Source: a virus
IMG/VR virus record: IMGVR_UViG_3300025816_000009
Coordinates: 1 to 64,000 of that record
Length of the DNA: 64,000 nucleotides
Direction: 5' to 3' (one strand)
Below are positions 52,999 to 60,838 of the stretch, one piece after another. The position numbers and the translations under genes are program-made. The notes under the pieces are model-generated. The model had not been told where the DNA came from. It searched no databases and saw only the letters and a program-made list of their open reading frames with translations. The first letter of the stretch is position 1. Each line of letters begins with the position of its first letter.

Positions 52999-53149
52999 CG
53001 GGCATGAAGTTTCAAACGGCACAAGAAACTGCTTTTTATGAGTCCGCCTCTCTCTTCCTTGTGTTGTTCCATTATTCCAATCATGCCCTGTGAGTAAGAT
53101 AGAAAGGCCGCTCCCAAATCGTCCGTTCGTTCGGGAACGCCTTTCGGCG

Positions 53150-53248
53150 AGAGAAGATTTCTGTCCTTCCAAGACCCCTGCGGTGGCGGTTCTGCCTCGT
53201 GCTTGAAGGGCGGTGTCGGAGTGGCTTTCTTCTCTGTACTGTCGTAGG
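53150..53248 (-). ncRNA. Leftward RNA with 8-bp closing stem
   Basis: Starts CCTACGACAGTACAGAG, the start-region motif of protein genes, but no usable start codon or frame follows. AGAGAAGA pairs with TCTTCTCT (53150-53157, 53228-53235). CGCC-TTTC-GGCG is an inner hairpin just beyond. The rest of the gap 52999-53149 shows no gene. Confidence 0.4.
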
Positions 53249-53255
53249 CACTTCC

Positions 53256-53313
53256 GGCTATAAAGGTTTCGGTTTATCAATGTCTCATTCTATCAATAAA
53301 AAGACTTATAAAC
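53256..53313. promoter_or_regulatory. Divergent promoter pair
   Basis: Leftward CCGAAACCTTTATAGCC with an ATTGATA box. Rightward TATCAATAAAAAGACTTATAAAC, followed by CCTATAGGGTCAAACAG, for the ATPase gene or its leader RNA. Confidence 0.6.
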
Positions 53314-53324
53314 AGACACCTATA

Positions 53325-53548
53325 GGGTCAAACAGCGAAAGTGGGTACGCCACCCACACAACAGAGGTTGTAAAATATTCATGTTGGGCAGTTCGCCGTC
53401 AGAAGACTGACGTTAAACAACGAGGAAGTACACGGCAGACCCCGGGCGAGGGGAAGTGGCAGAGGGTAGGGGCTGTCGCAACACGGATTACACGGATTCG
53501 TGATAGTAGGTAGGGGCTATCACACACGACTTTCTTATTAACGTGGGA
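53325..53548 (+). ncRNA. Long structured leader before the AAA+ gene
   Basis: About 220 nt without a frame between promoter and ATG. It holds a GTGGGT-ACGCC-ACCCAC hairpin (53341-53357), GTCAG-AAGA-CTGAC (53398-53411), a 9-base tandem repeat CACGGATT(A/C), and two copies of GGTAGGGGCTRTC 44 bases apart (53465, 53509). Unlike nearly leaderless neighbours, so it may control expression or be a separate RNA. Confidence 0.45.
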
Positions 53549-55537
53549 ATGTCCCATTTCAATATGGACGGCGAAGTTAGGCAATCAGCGGACAGTGCAA
53601 CAAGATTTGATGTGGTGGTTGAAGGACTCGAATGTTCACTGACATTTTTATCAGCCGCAAAAGGTAGAATGGACTTCGCGCTTGAGATTGACGGTACACC
53701 GAAGGGTAAGATAAATGTCCTATCTCAACACTCACTTAGCCGGCTTGACAGTGGTTTAGAGGGTGATGCAAAAAAGAATTGGGCTAACAGAATGTTGGCT
53801 GTCGGAATTATTCTGAAAGATGGAACATATATTCCCGCTCCGATTGAGAAGCGAGAACTTGTTGAAGCATCAACTTACCACGGTGAGGATTCAACTCTTG
53901 GGGCTATTGACGCCGATACGATTGAAGAGTTCCTAAAGAAAGAGGATTTGATTGACCGAGTGAATGAGATTCTACACGAATCAAGAGGAACACCTTTTGT
54001 CGGTGATGATGCGAACTTGCTTCTCACGTTCTTAGTTATGTTGTCATGCAAAACCGGAAGTCCACTGAATCTTGAGATGATTGGTCAGTCAGCGTCCGGA
54101 AAAACATACATGACTCTAACTGCTAGGAACGGTTTTCCTAAGTCGATGGTTATGGTTCTAGCCGGTGCATCTCGTGAAGCATTGAAGTACGATTATGATG
54201 AAGTCGATGAAGACGGGAACTTCATTGTGAAAGTCGATGGTAAATGTATTGTCGTTCTTGAGAAAGATGAATCAGAACCTTTCATTAGAAAGATGAAACC
54301 ATTAATGTCCGGCGACGATTCAGAATTGGTTTGGAAAACTCCAATCAAAAATGAACTGACAGGAGAGATTGAGACAAGAGATTTCATTATTAGAGGTCAA
54401 CCAAGTTTCATAACGCTAACCACTAGAAATCCTAGGGAACAAGAACAAATCACAAGACAACTTCTGATGACTCCGGATATTACAAGCGAGAAAGTCGGAA
54501 TGGTTGTTGAGAATCAATTACTCTCCAAAGCAAGACCCGAACAATTCAACGTCCATCCCGATGTGAAATTATTACAAGCGTCAATGCTGTCATTGAAAAA
54601 TTACAAAGTTAGGAACATATTCGCTCCTATAATGTCGGACTTCTTCCCTGCTAAGAACGCTCAACATCAAAGAGACATAGCAAAAGTTCTGTCAATAATT
54701 GATTCAATCACTTTGTTGCATCAACATCAACGCCCGGTTGAAGTTTTCAACGATACAGAATATCTGTTGTCTTCTGTTGAAGATAATGTGTACGGATTAA
54801 TCCTTGCCGACTTGGTATTGAGAGCGAGCCTGTCGGGTGTACCGGATGGTTCGTGGGTTATCTTCACCGAGATGACTGCGATGGAACAATCGAAAAGACC
54901 ACTCTCCGCTGACAATATTCTTCAATGGCTACACATCAATGCGTTCGCCTGCACCAAGAATGCTTTGCTCGAAAAACATTTGCCGACTTTAGAAGATGCC
55001 GGCTTGATAGAAGTAAAAGCAAGAGGTGGTGGCCGAGGCGGTGGGAGAAAGACATGGCGCTTGGTGAAGACCCGTAGCGGTTTAATGGAGACATATGCCT
55101 TAACACCCCTATTCATTGAACACGCACGAAAAGCAATCCCTGTAATCCTCGAGGACTTCGCTGACGTGATTACTAGAGCAGGCAAACCCGCAAAGTTCAG
55201 ACAGATAGATAAGAACGAAAAAGCAATTCTGAAATCGCTTGGATGTAAATCAAAGAAAGATTCGCAGGTTTGGCGAAGTTTGTTATTACCAAATTACATG
55301 AGAAAATCAAATCGAGATAGAATGCTTTGGGACATTATTGGCGTCAATAGGTCAAGAGACTCAATGTTCTCCGGCACAAGTTGGCTTGACCAAACCAAGA
55401 AATCAACTGCGACTGAAAAGTTAGAAGCGCAAAAGTCTGTCAGAGAAACTATCAAGAAAGTGCAAATATCAGAGCATTCGAATGAAGGATGGGAATCCTT
55501 GGCTGAATTATACATTGATGAATATGAAGATTCTTGA
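53549..55537 (+). CDS. AAA+ ATPase, possible replicative helicase
   Basis: 662 residues. A Walker A motif GQSASGKT lies near residue 180; a VVLEKDE segment may be Walker B; ITLTTRNPREQEQITRQLL resembles a sensor/finger region. The last 200 residues contain a winged-helix-like segment after a Gly/Arg-rich linker (GGGRGGGRKTWRL). The layout recalls MCM or other AAA+ replicative helicases, but family membership is not certain. Position among replication genes supports such a role. The ATG at 53549 is used; a GTG at 53543 is also possible. Confidence 0.55.
   Translation: MSHFNMDGEVRQSADSATRFDVVVEGLECSLTFLSAAKGRMDFALEIDGTPKGKINVLSQHSLSRLDSGLEGDAKKNWANRMLAVGIILKDGTYIPAPIEKRELVEASTYHGEDSTLGAIDADTIEEFLKKEDLIDRVNEILHESRGTPFVGDDANLLLTFLVMLSCKTGSPLNLEMIGQSASGKTYMTLTARNGFPKSMVMVLAGASREALKYDYDEVDEDGNFIVKVDGKCIVVLEKDESEPFIRKMKPLMSGDDSELVWKTPIKNELTGEIETRDFIIRGQPSFITLTTRNPREQEQITRQLLMTPDITSEKVGMVVENQLLSKARPEQFNVHPDVKLLQASMLSLKNYKVRNIFAPIMSDFFPAKNAQHQRDIAKVLSIIDSITLLHQHQRPVEVFNDTEYLLSSVEDNVYGLILADLVLRASLSGVPDGSWVIFTEMTAMEQSKRPLSADNILQWLHINAFACTKNALLEKHLPTLEDAGLIEVKARGGGRGGGRKTWRLVKTRSGLMETYALTPLFIEHARKAIPVILEDFADVITRAGKPAKFRQIDKNEKAILKSLGCKSKKDSQVWRSLLLPNYMRKSNRDRMLWDIIGVNRSRDSMFSGTSWLDQTKKSTATEKLEAQKSVRETIKKVQISEHSNEGWESLAELYIDEYEDS
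55335..55350. repeat. CTATTG-N4-CAATAG dyad, one mismatch
   Basis: TTATTG GCGT CAATAG in the AAA+ gene. Confidence 0.4.
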
Positions 55538-55550
55538 ACACACCCTGTCC

Positions 55551-55563
55551 TTTATATTGGTGG
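55551..55563 (+). promoter_or_regulatory. TATA-GGTGG promoter
   Basis: TTTATATTGGTGG, 17-29 bases before the ATG at 55580. Confidence 0.5.
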
Positions 55564-55579
55564 GGAATGAGGGTACGAT

Positions 55580-56767
55580 ATGAGCAAATCTCAAACTGCA
55601 TTACCCAAGATAGCAAAGAAACGCCTCGCACCATATATTGAGCGCGGCATAGTGAACGGCATTTTTACCGACGGAAAACCCGTCGCTGAAATGTATCAGA
55701 GAAAAGCGAACGACCCTTCGTTGTCGCAAACCATCTCTGAACTCGGCGGAGCATCATCCGAACCGGCGCAACAATTCATAACCGAAACTGTATTAGTGGA
55801 TTTATCCGCAATCCTTCGTCAGAAGAGATACACCGGACACCTAGATATATGGGAAGTAAATCACCGAATCGTTGGTGTGGCTTCCGGAAATCCTCGCCCT
55901 GTATGTTTCATCATGGGACAGGCAGTAGTTGAAGATGACGATGTTGAATCAGAACCTTCATTATTCAGACTTTCACTTTGGGACGCAGACGCTTCTCTAG
56001 CAGATGACGTTGAAAGAGATGGAAAATATTCTCTAGCAATAACCTGCAAGAATCTTGACGCAGATATTCTTGACCTTCGACCAATGCAAGGTCTTGCTTC
56101 ATTCGCTCAAGAAGAATACGAACATGGCGACCGTCAAGAATTACTCAAAGGATTATTCGACATAACAGATATTGCGGACTTGGAAGACAATCTTTCAGTC
56201 GGAAACAACGACTTCCGTCTTATCGAAGCATCAGTATCTTACGCCGGAGTTCAAAACTCTCGTGCCGGAAATCAATTCGGAAAAATGCTACTGAAAGACG
56301 ACTCAACTATGACCATGGATGCAATTGAATCCGGTGAGAATCTACTTCTCAACTGTATGTGTTCAACTGCAATCGCTACACGATTCGGAAAATACTCAAA
56401 AATATTGGCTCTAGTATCTGTAAAGTCATCCAATGACTACGGATTATCAGCAAACATGGAATGTGCAATCGGTCTAGTGGTTGTTTCTCCACCCGAACCC
56501 GAGACACCGAAAGGTGGCGATGACGACGATGATGATGCGGCGTCATATTTCAAAACGAATGTCCCGACAATAACTGACGATGATGACGACGAAGAAGATG
56601 TGGCTTCTGAAACACCAACTGAAACTACTGCAATAGTTGAAGATTCCACGGCAGAGGAAACAGAAGAAGTTGTCGAGACACCTACTCCAAAGAAGGCTGA
56701 AAAAGCCGCTGAAAAAGCCGCTGAACCCGCTACAGATGGCGACGATGATTGGGACGATTGGGACTGA
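55580..56767 (+). CDS. RPA/SSB-like single-strand DNA-binding protein
   Basis: 395 residues. The first 290 residues are beta-rich with OB-like patterns (ETVLVDLSAILRQKRYTGHLDIWEVNHRIVGVA..., SLFRLSLWDADASLADDVERDGKYSLAI). The C terminus is a long acidic, disordered tail ending DDDWDDWD, analogous to SSB tails that recruit partners. Sits before the Sak4-like and Cas4-like genes. The call is based on architecture; no strict RPA signature was checked. Confidence 0.6.
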   Translation: MSKSQTALPKIAKKRLAPYIERGIVNGIFTDGKPVAEMYQRKANDPSLSQTISELGGASSEPAQQFITETVLVDLSAILRQKRYTGHLDIWEVNHRIVGVASGNPRPVCFIMGQAVVEDDDVESEPSLFRLSLWDADASLADDVERDGKYSLAITCKNLDADILDLRPMQGLASFAQEEYEHGDRQELLKGLFDITDIADLEDNLSVGNNDFRLIEASVSYAGVQNSRAGNQFGKMLLKDDSTMTMDAIESGENLLLNCMCSTAIATRFGKYSKILALVSVKSSNDYGLSANMECAIGLVVVSPPEPETPKGGDDDDDDAASYFKTNVPTITDDDDDEEDVASETPTETTAIVEDSTAEETEEVVETPTPKKAEKAAEKAAEPATDGDDDWDDWD

Positions 56768-56777
56768 TTGGAGTCGC

Positions 56778-56789
56778 TTAAATAGGTGG
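56778..56789 (+). promoter_or_regulatory. TATA-GGTGG promoter
   Basis: TTAAATAGGTGG, 17-28 bases before the ATG at 56806. Confidence 0.5.
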
Positions 56790-56805
56790 TAAATGAGGGA
56801 TTGAT

Positions 56806-57696
56806 ATGGCTAAGAAGAAGAAGACTGATTATTCAGCATTAATAGCAACGGCAGATACGGGAACATCAATGGCGGAGAGCAAACCACTTCGTCATATGAA
56901 ATTACAGGCATTTCCGGGCGGTGGAAAATCACACTTCTCTCTGTCCTTTTTCGACCATGAAATGAAAACTGCCGGCTTGAAACCGGAAGAAGGATTGATG
57001 ACTATTATTGATTGTGATTTAGAAGGCCAAAGAGATTTGGTTGCTCGAGATGACATACTATCTCCGGAACTTCGCCCACGACTTTACAGAAAAGTTTGCC
57101 GAACACCCGAAGAAGTAAACCAAATGGTTCTAGCATTTATCGACTTGCACCGACAACACGCCGAAGAACATCCGGATGGCGTCCGTGTAATGTGTATGGA
57201 AAATGAAGGCGCGTATTATCTCGCTTGTCGTGATTATTACTCGATTGAAGTTCATGGAAAATCAGAGGCAGAACAATTACTATCTCGACAGGCTCAAGCA
57301 ATTTCAGAAGGGAAGAAAACTCTCCCTATGTTTGCCGAAGGTCAAATGCACTCTTACAAAGTTATTAACAAAATGTTCTTTCAACCATACGAGAGATTGA
57401 AGGTTGGTGCGGAGATTTACAAATATCATTTCATCTCCACCGTTCTTTTGAAATCTTACACCGAAGGATATGGAACTGCAAATGAGAATCGTGTAGTCGC
57501 CGCGGCCGGACGTGCTGATTTGACAGACCCTTTGTTTGATTGGATTATAGAATTGACTCAACAACAGAGGACAGTGAAGGGCGAATTAAAGACGCGCCAC
57601 GTATCTGAAATCAGAAAATCAAGAACTTGTAAACCGTTCAGAATAGAGAACCCAACACAAGAGAAGTTTTGGAATGCCGTAAAAAAGCAATCCTAA
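56806..57696 (+). CDS. Sak4-like (RecA-fold) ATPase
   Basis: 296 residues with Walker A at residues 35-42 (AFPGGGKS), a Walker B-like strand MTIIDCDLEGQ, and EIRKSRTCKPFRIENPT near the C terminus. The short RecA-like core matches Sak4/AAA_24 phage ATPases that promote single-strand annealing. It is next to a RPA-like and a Cas4-like nuclease gene, forming a recombination set. Own promoter upstream. Confidence 0.6.
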   Translation: MAKKKKTDYSALIATADTGTSMAESKPLRHMKLQAFPGGGKSHFSLSFFDHEMKTAGLKPEEGLMTIIDCDLEGQRDLVARDDILSPELRPRLYRKVCRTPEEVNQMVLAFIDLHRQHAEEHPDGVRVMCMENEGAYYLACRDYYSIEVHGKSEAEQLLSRQAQAISEGKKTLPMFAEGQMHSYKVINKMFFQPYERLKVGAEIYKYHFISTVLLKSYTEGYGTANENRVVAAAGRADLTDPLFDWIIELTQQQRTVKGELKTRHVSEIRKSRTCKPFRIENPTQEKFWNAVKKQS

Positions 57697-57716
57697 ACAT
57701 CTCCGTTAGCGAGTTC

Positions 57717-57729
57717 TTCAAATAGGTGG
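57717..57729 (+). promoter_or_regulatory. TATA-GGTGG promoter
   Basis: TTCAAATAGGTGG, about 28 bases before the next ATG. Confidence 0.45.
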
Positions 57730-57756
57730 CTAACAGCGAAAGGAATGTGAACAAAC

Positions 57757-58956
57757 ATGAAAGTCCCGTACTTATCCGCATCCCGTTTGAAGACTGCACA
57801 AGATTGTCAACTATCTTACAAACTTCGTTATGACCCACCAAATGAAGAAGCAGTTCAAGTAAAATGGGCTAACGAACATCGCGACAATCTCGGACCTGCT
57901 CGTCTTGGCGGTAATATTCACAACGCTCTCGAAGAGTGGAGAAGACCAAATCCAAAGACAGGAAAAGTCAGACGCCCACGTCTTGACAAACTGCTAGAAC
58001 TTTACGACGCTGAATGCGCCAAAGCGGAAATTGATTTCGACCTCTATGAAGATGGAGTGAAAATGTTGACACGTTGGTTTCAGAAGAGAGGAACTGCACC
58101 TGTCAAAGTTCTTCACGTCGAGCAACAATTCGGTTCTCATAGAGCGCCGTACATTTTGTCAAATGGAGTTCCCGTCTTTGGGTTCATTGATTTGACGCTT
58201 GAGATTGACGAGAACACAATCGAACTTGTTGATTACAAAACTCAACGAGCGCCAATCAAACAAGAGGAAGCAGATTCAAATGTACAGGCGGGAATGTATC
58301 TTTCAGTCGCTAAGGAATTATGGCCGGATAAGGATATTATATTCACTTTCGATTTGACTCGTTATGGAACTGTTTCAACTCGTTGGTCAGATGAAAAGAT
58401 TGACACTTTCAAAGCATTCTTGAAAACCAAATGGGAATGGATTAATTCAATTGAAGAACCAAAGGCAACAATCGGACCTGCCTGTAAATGGTGTGCGTTT
58501 ACTGAAATCTGTCCGAAGGCTCAAAAACTTGTTCAGATGGGAGCGTGGGATATTGTTGTCGGAGCAACACCCGTTGATGATGACCCCGATGAAATGTTAG
58601 ACCAACTTCAAGGAATCAAGGCGGCTCAAGCAATTCTCACAAAGAAAAAGAAAGCAATCGAAGACCACATCAAGAATGAGTGGTTCGATAGACACGCCGC
58701 CGTAGGAGAAAATACTAGGATTACAGAGAAGTATGCGGTGAAGTGGGAAGATAGGAAAAACAAGAAGTATCTTCCACACGAAGTTCAGCGATTAGTACCG
58801 GCCGGAGTTTACGGACAAATGTCAACTTTGTCAAATACAAATGTTGAACGGTTGTTGCCTGTTTTACCCGAGGATGTGCAAAAAGCCATCAGAGACACCG
58901 CAATATCTAAACCATTCAAAGCATTGACTATTCGTAAGAGACAAGATGCCAACTGA
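57757..58956 (+). CDS. Cas4/RecB-like PD-(D/E)xK nuclease
   Basis: 399 residues. The fold is visible in SASRLKTAQDCQLSYKLRY, GGNIHNALEEW (His55), and GFIDLTLEIDENTIELVDYKTQ (D145, D159, K161). Cysteines at 17 and 243/246/252 (ACKWCAFTEICP) fit the 4Fe-4S cluster of Cas4/AddB nucleases. It would trim DNA ends for recombination with the neighbouring Sak4-like ATPase. No Cas1/Cas2 or array is present, so it is not a CRISPR gene. Confidence 0.8.
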   Translation: MKVPYLSASRLKTAQDCQLSYKLRYDPPNEEAVQVKWANEHRDNLGPARLGGNIHNALEEWRRPNPKTGKVRRPRLDKLLELYDAECAKAEIDFDLYEDGVKMLTRWFQKRGTAPVKVLHVEQQFGSHRAPYILSNGVPVFGFIDLTLEIDENTIELVDYKTQRAPIKQEEADSNVQAGMYLSVAKELWPDKDIIFTFDLTRYGTVSTRWSDEKIDTFKAFLKTKWEWINSIEEPKATIGPACKWCAFTEICPKAQKLVQMGAWDIVVGATPVDDDPDEMLDQLQGIKAAQAILTKKKKAIEDHIKNEWFDRHAAVGENTRITEKYAVKWEDRKNKKYLPHEVQRLVPAGVYGQMSTLSNTNVERLLPVLPEDVQKAIRDTAISKPFKALTIRKRQDAN

Positions 58957-59278
58957 TGAAAATAACAGAGAAGTTCCATCATCAAAGTACGGCAAGCGCC
59001 AATTCGGACGCATGGGCAAGACCGATGGCCGCAACGTAAAACGCCTTCATCGAGCCATGTTAAAAGCAGGCGCGGGGCATCCATCCGGGACGGCATTGAC
59101 TACAGGTCAGATTGTACAATTAGATGACCAACCATTTGAAATGCACCGTCTCACAAATCATCTCGCCAAGAAACCACATCTGTTCAAATGTGTAGGAACT
59201 GAAAGAGTCGCCGGAATTGATGGTCGAACTCGATACCCTCAAAAGTTGTGGCTTGCTAGGGAAGATGCCTACGAATAA
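58946..59278 (+). CDS. Hypothetical protein
   Basis: 110 residues overlapping the nuclease by 11 bases. Basic, with a compact beta-like centre (LTTGQIVQLDDQPFEMHRL...) and RYPQKLWLARED end. Possibly DNA-binding by charge; no family recognised. Confidence 0.5.
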   Translation: MPTDENNREVPSSKYGKRQFGRMGKTDGRNVKRLHRAMLKAGAGHPSGTALTTGQIVQLDDQPFEMHRLTNHLAKKPHLFKCVGTERVAGIDGRTRYPQKLWLAREDAYE

Positions 59279-59293
59279 TATTGACGTCAATAC
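59278..59293. repeat. Dyad ATATTGACGTCAATAC
   Basis: Shares the ATTG-N4-CAAT core with the window-wide dyad; first of three copies in this 360-base intergenic stretch (others at 59453-59468 and 59537-59552). Confidence 0.5.
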
Positions 59294-59370
59294 CTTGACT
59301 ACCAAGACTTCCTATAGGCTCTGTATTTTTACTCCTTATAGAACGACGCCGTTTTGAAGCCAAAATAAAT

Positions 59371-59402
59371 GTGCGCTTGCGGCTCAAAAACGCACTTTTT
59401 TT
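59371..59402 (+). terminator. GTGCG/CGCAC hairpin with T-tract
   Basis: GTGCG and CGCAC flank a 15-base loop, followed by seven T. It would end the nuclease-gene transcript. A stretch of GTGCAAAA repeats follows (59406-59425, 59485). Confidence 0.5.
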
Positions 59403-59536
59403 CTAGTGCAAAAAGTGTGCAAAAGTTCGATTAAAAAGAAACTATTTCCGGGCTATTGGTGTCAATATTCTGACACTACTTAACCTGTGCAAAATATCGC
59501 AAGTTTTTTTCTCAATATTATCCCCAATATACCCAC

Positions 59537-59552
59537 ATATTGACGTCAATAT
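59537..59552. repeat. Perfect palindrome ATATTGACGTCAATAT
   Basis: A fully symmetric 16-base version of the dyad, in AT-rich DNA upstream of the clamp gene. Confidence 0.6.
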
Positions 59553-59591
59553 ATTCGAAAATGTAAAGGAAGTAGGGAAAACGATGTCTTT

Positions 59592-59620
59592 TCATTGATA
59601 AAACCAAAACATTGATAAGG
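59592..59620 (+). promoter_or_regulatory. Promoter with ATTGATA boxes
   Basis: ATTGATAAAACCAAAACATTGATAAGG, then CATAGGACGAAACATG. It drives the small membrane protein gene. Confidence 0.55.
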
Positions 59621-59640
59621 GGGAAGACATAGGACGAAAC

Positions 59641-59748
59641 ATGGAGATAAGTCCTAGTTTGATAGGACCAATCGTGGTATTGTTGCCACCTTTGGGAATG
59701 ATAGTAGTCGGGTTGTTAATGACCGGAATGTTGACCGTTCGTCGGTAA
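59641..59748 (+). CDS. 35-residue single-TM microprotein
   Basis: Reads MEISPSLIGPIVVLLPPLGM then IVVGLLMTGMLTVRR; almost the whole chain is a hydrophobic helix with a basic end. The ATG is part of an ATAGGACGAAACATG start motif behind a strong promoter, which makes it credible despite its length. It could be a membrane effector, a holin-like peptide or an envelope component. Confidence 0.55.
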   Translation: MEISPSLIGPIVVLLPPLGMIVVGLLMTGMLTVRR

Positions 59749-59760
59749 ATATACACCATT

Positions 59761-59775
59761 CATTTCATAAAGGTG
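59761..59775 (+). promoter_or_regulatory. TATA-GGTG promoter
   Basis: CATTTCATAAAGGTG, 18-32 bases upstream of the clamp start. Confidence 0.5.
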
Positions 59776-59792
59776 TGGAACGACGAAGAACT

Positions 59793-60593
59793 ATGACCTT
59801 AACGCCGAATAGCAACGTGAGCAGAACGGGAATCGTTCGTGCCGAATCATCATCTCTGTCAACCGCACTTCGTCGAGCAGTTCTCGACAATCCTTCAAAT
59901 CCTGTGAAAGCATTATTCACCGAAGAAGGATTGAGTATTTGGACTCACGATATTGCTAAGACAGTTCAACTGATAATGACCAATGCAACAATTGGCGGCT
60001 TGAAGGTAAAGAATCCTGTCATCATGTTGCTCGACCCGGAATCAATGGCTTCACTTTTAGATACTAAGTTCCCCGGTGAAATGGTCAAACTTGAATGCAA
60101 ACCAAACTCTCCAATTACCGTTTCATCTCGAAGCGGTGGAAATGTTGTTTATCATCCGGCTGATGAAGATGATTGTTTCGTCGTTCCCGACCATTGGATT
60201 ATGCCGAAAGATTCTGACGGTTGGTTTACAATTCCAATGAAGAATGGAGAAAAATGTACAACAAGAGTCGTACTTTCGAAACAAGAAATGCAAAACGGAA
60301 TAGTTGACATGACTGTCGCCGGCGCTCCTTACGTTTCATTCGACTTCAATCAGAATGGTTCGACCTGCGAATCCGGACATTGGGGTTCAAAGACCAATCG
60401 TTCTATGACGCCGATTAATGCAACAGTCGAAGGACCTGCAATATCACTAAACTTCACCGAGAATCTTGGTGGAATCCTCGGTCGGCTTGACGGTGAGAAT
60501 TACGTTGTTCAGAAACATTCAGCGACTCCGTTCACAATTATTGAAAGTGGTTCGACTGTTGTCGTTGCTACAGAAGCGCAACGTGAGGGATGA
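59793..60593 (+). CDS. PCNA-like sliding clamp
   Basis: 266 residues. The N-terminal half has the clamp layout: a helix (SSLSTALRRAVLDN), FTEEGLSIWTHDIAKTVQLIMTNATI (compare EGL...D in PCNA), then strands with LECKPNSPITVSSRS. The length and two-domain beta pattern fit PCNA. Placed with clamp-loader and primase genes. The ATG at 59793 follows the TATA-GGTG element; an upstream in-frame start precedes transcription. Sequence identity is probably low, so confidence is moderate. Confidence 0.6.
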   Translation: MTLTPNSNVSRTGIVRAESSSLSTALRRAVLDNPSNPVKALFTEEGLSIWTHDIAKTVQLIMTNATIGGLKVKNPVIMLLDPESMASLLDTKFPGEMVKLECKPNSPITVSSRSGGNVVYHPADEDDCFVVPDHWIMPKDSDGWFTIPMKNGEKCTTRVVLSKQEMQNGIVDMTVAGAPYVSFDFNQNGSTCESGHWGSKTNRSMTPINATVEGPAISLNFTENLGGILGRLDGENYVVQKHSATPFTIIESGSTVVVATEAQREG

Positions 60594-60838
60594 TAATGTA
60601 CGACCCGAATCATGGATTATATCAACGAGTGAAAGCAGAATCAGCGCTTGGTATTGACGAGGAAACTCGCGACCAAATTATGACTGCCGTCAAACTTGAC
60701 TTACTTCTTGCTCATGCGGGAATCACTGACGATAAAATCGAATTGGCTTATGACGCCGCATTGAAAAATCAATTGGCTGATGTCAGAGATGCTTTCGAAG
60801 CCCTCGTCGGGAAGGACGAGGATTTGGATGAGATTTGA
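60590..60838 (+). CDS. 82-residue hypothetical protein
   Basis: Acidic helical protein (MYDPNHGLYQRVKAESALGI..., LADVRDAFEALVGKDEDLDEI). Starts 4 bases before the clamp stop and overlaps the primase start by 11 bases. Possibly an accessory subunit to clamp or primase, by position only. Confidence 0.5.
   Translation: MIMYDPNHGLYQRVKAESALGIDEETRDQIMTAVKLDLLLAHAGITDDKIELAYDAALKNQLADVRDAFEALVGKDEDLDEI

Noticed and set aside
53000-53240. Leftward frame starting near the CCTACGACAGTACAG motif
   Set aside because: No start codon near the motif; downstream frames run into the oppositely oriented zinc-ribbon gene and look non-coding.
57757-58956. CRISPR-associated Cas4
   Set aside because: No repeat-spacer array, Cas1 or Cas2 in the window; the nuclease sits with recombination genes.
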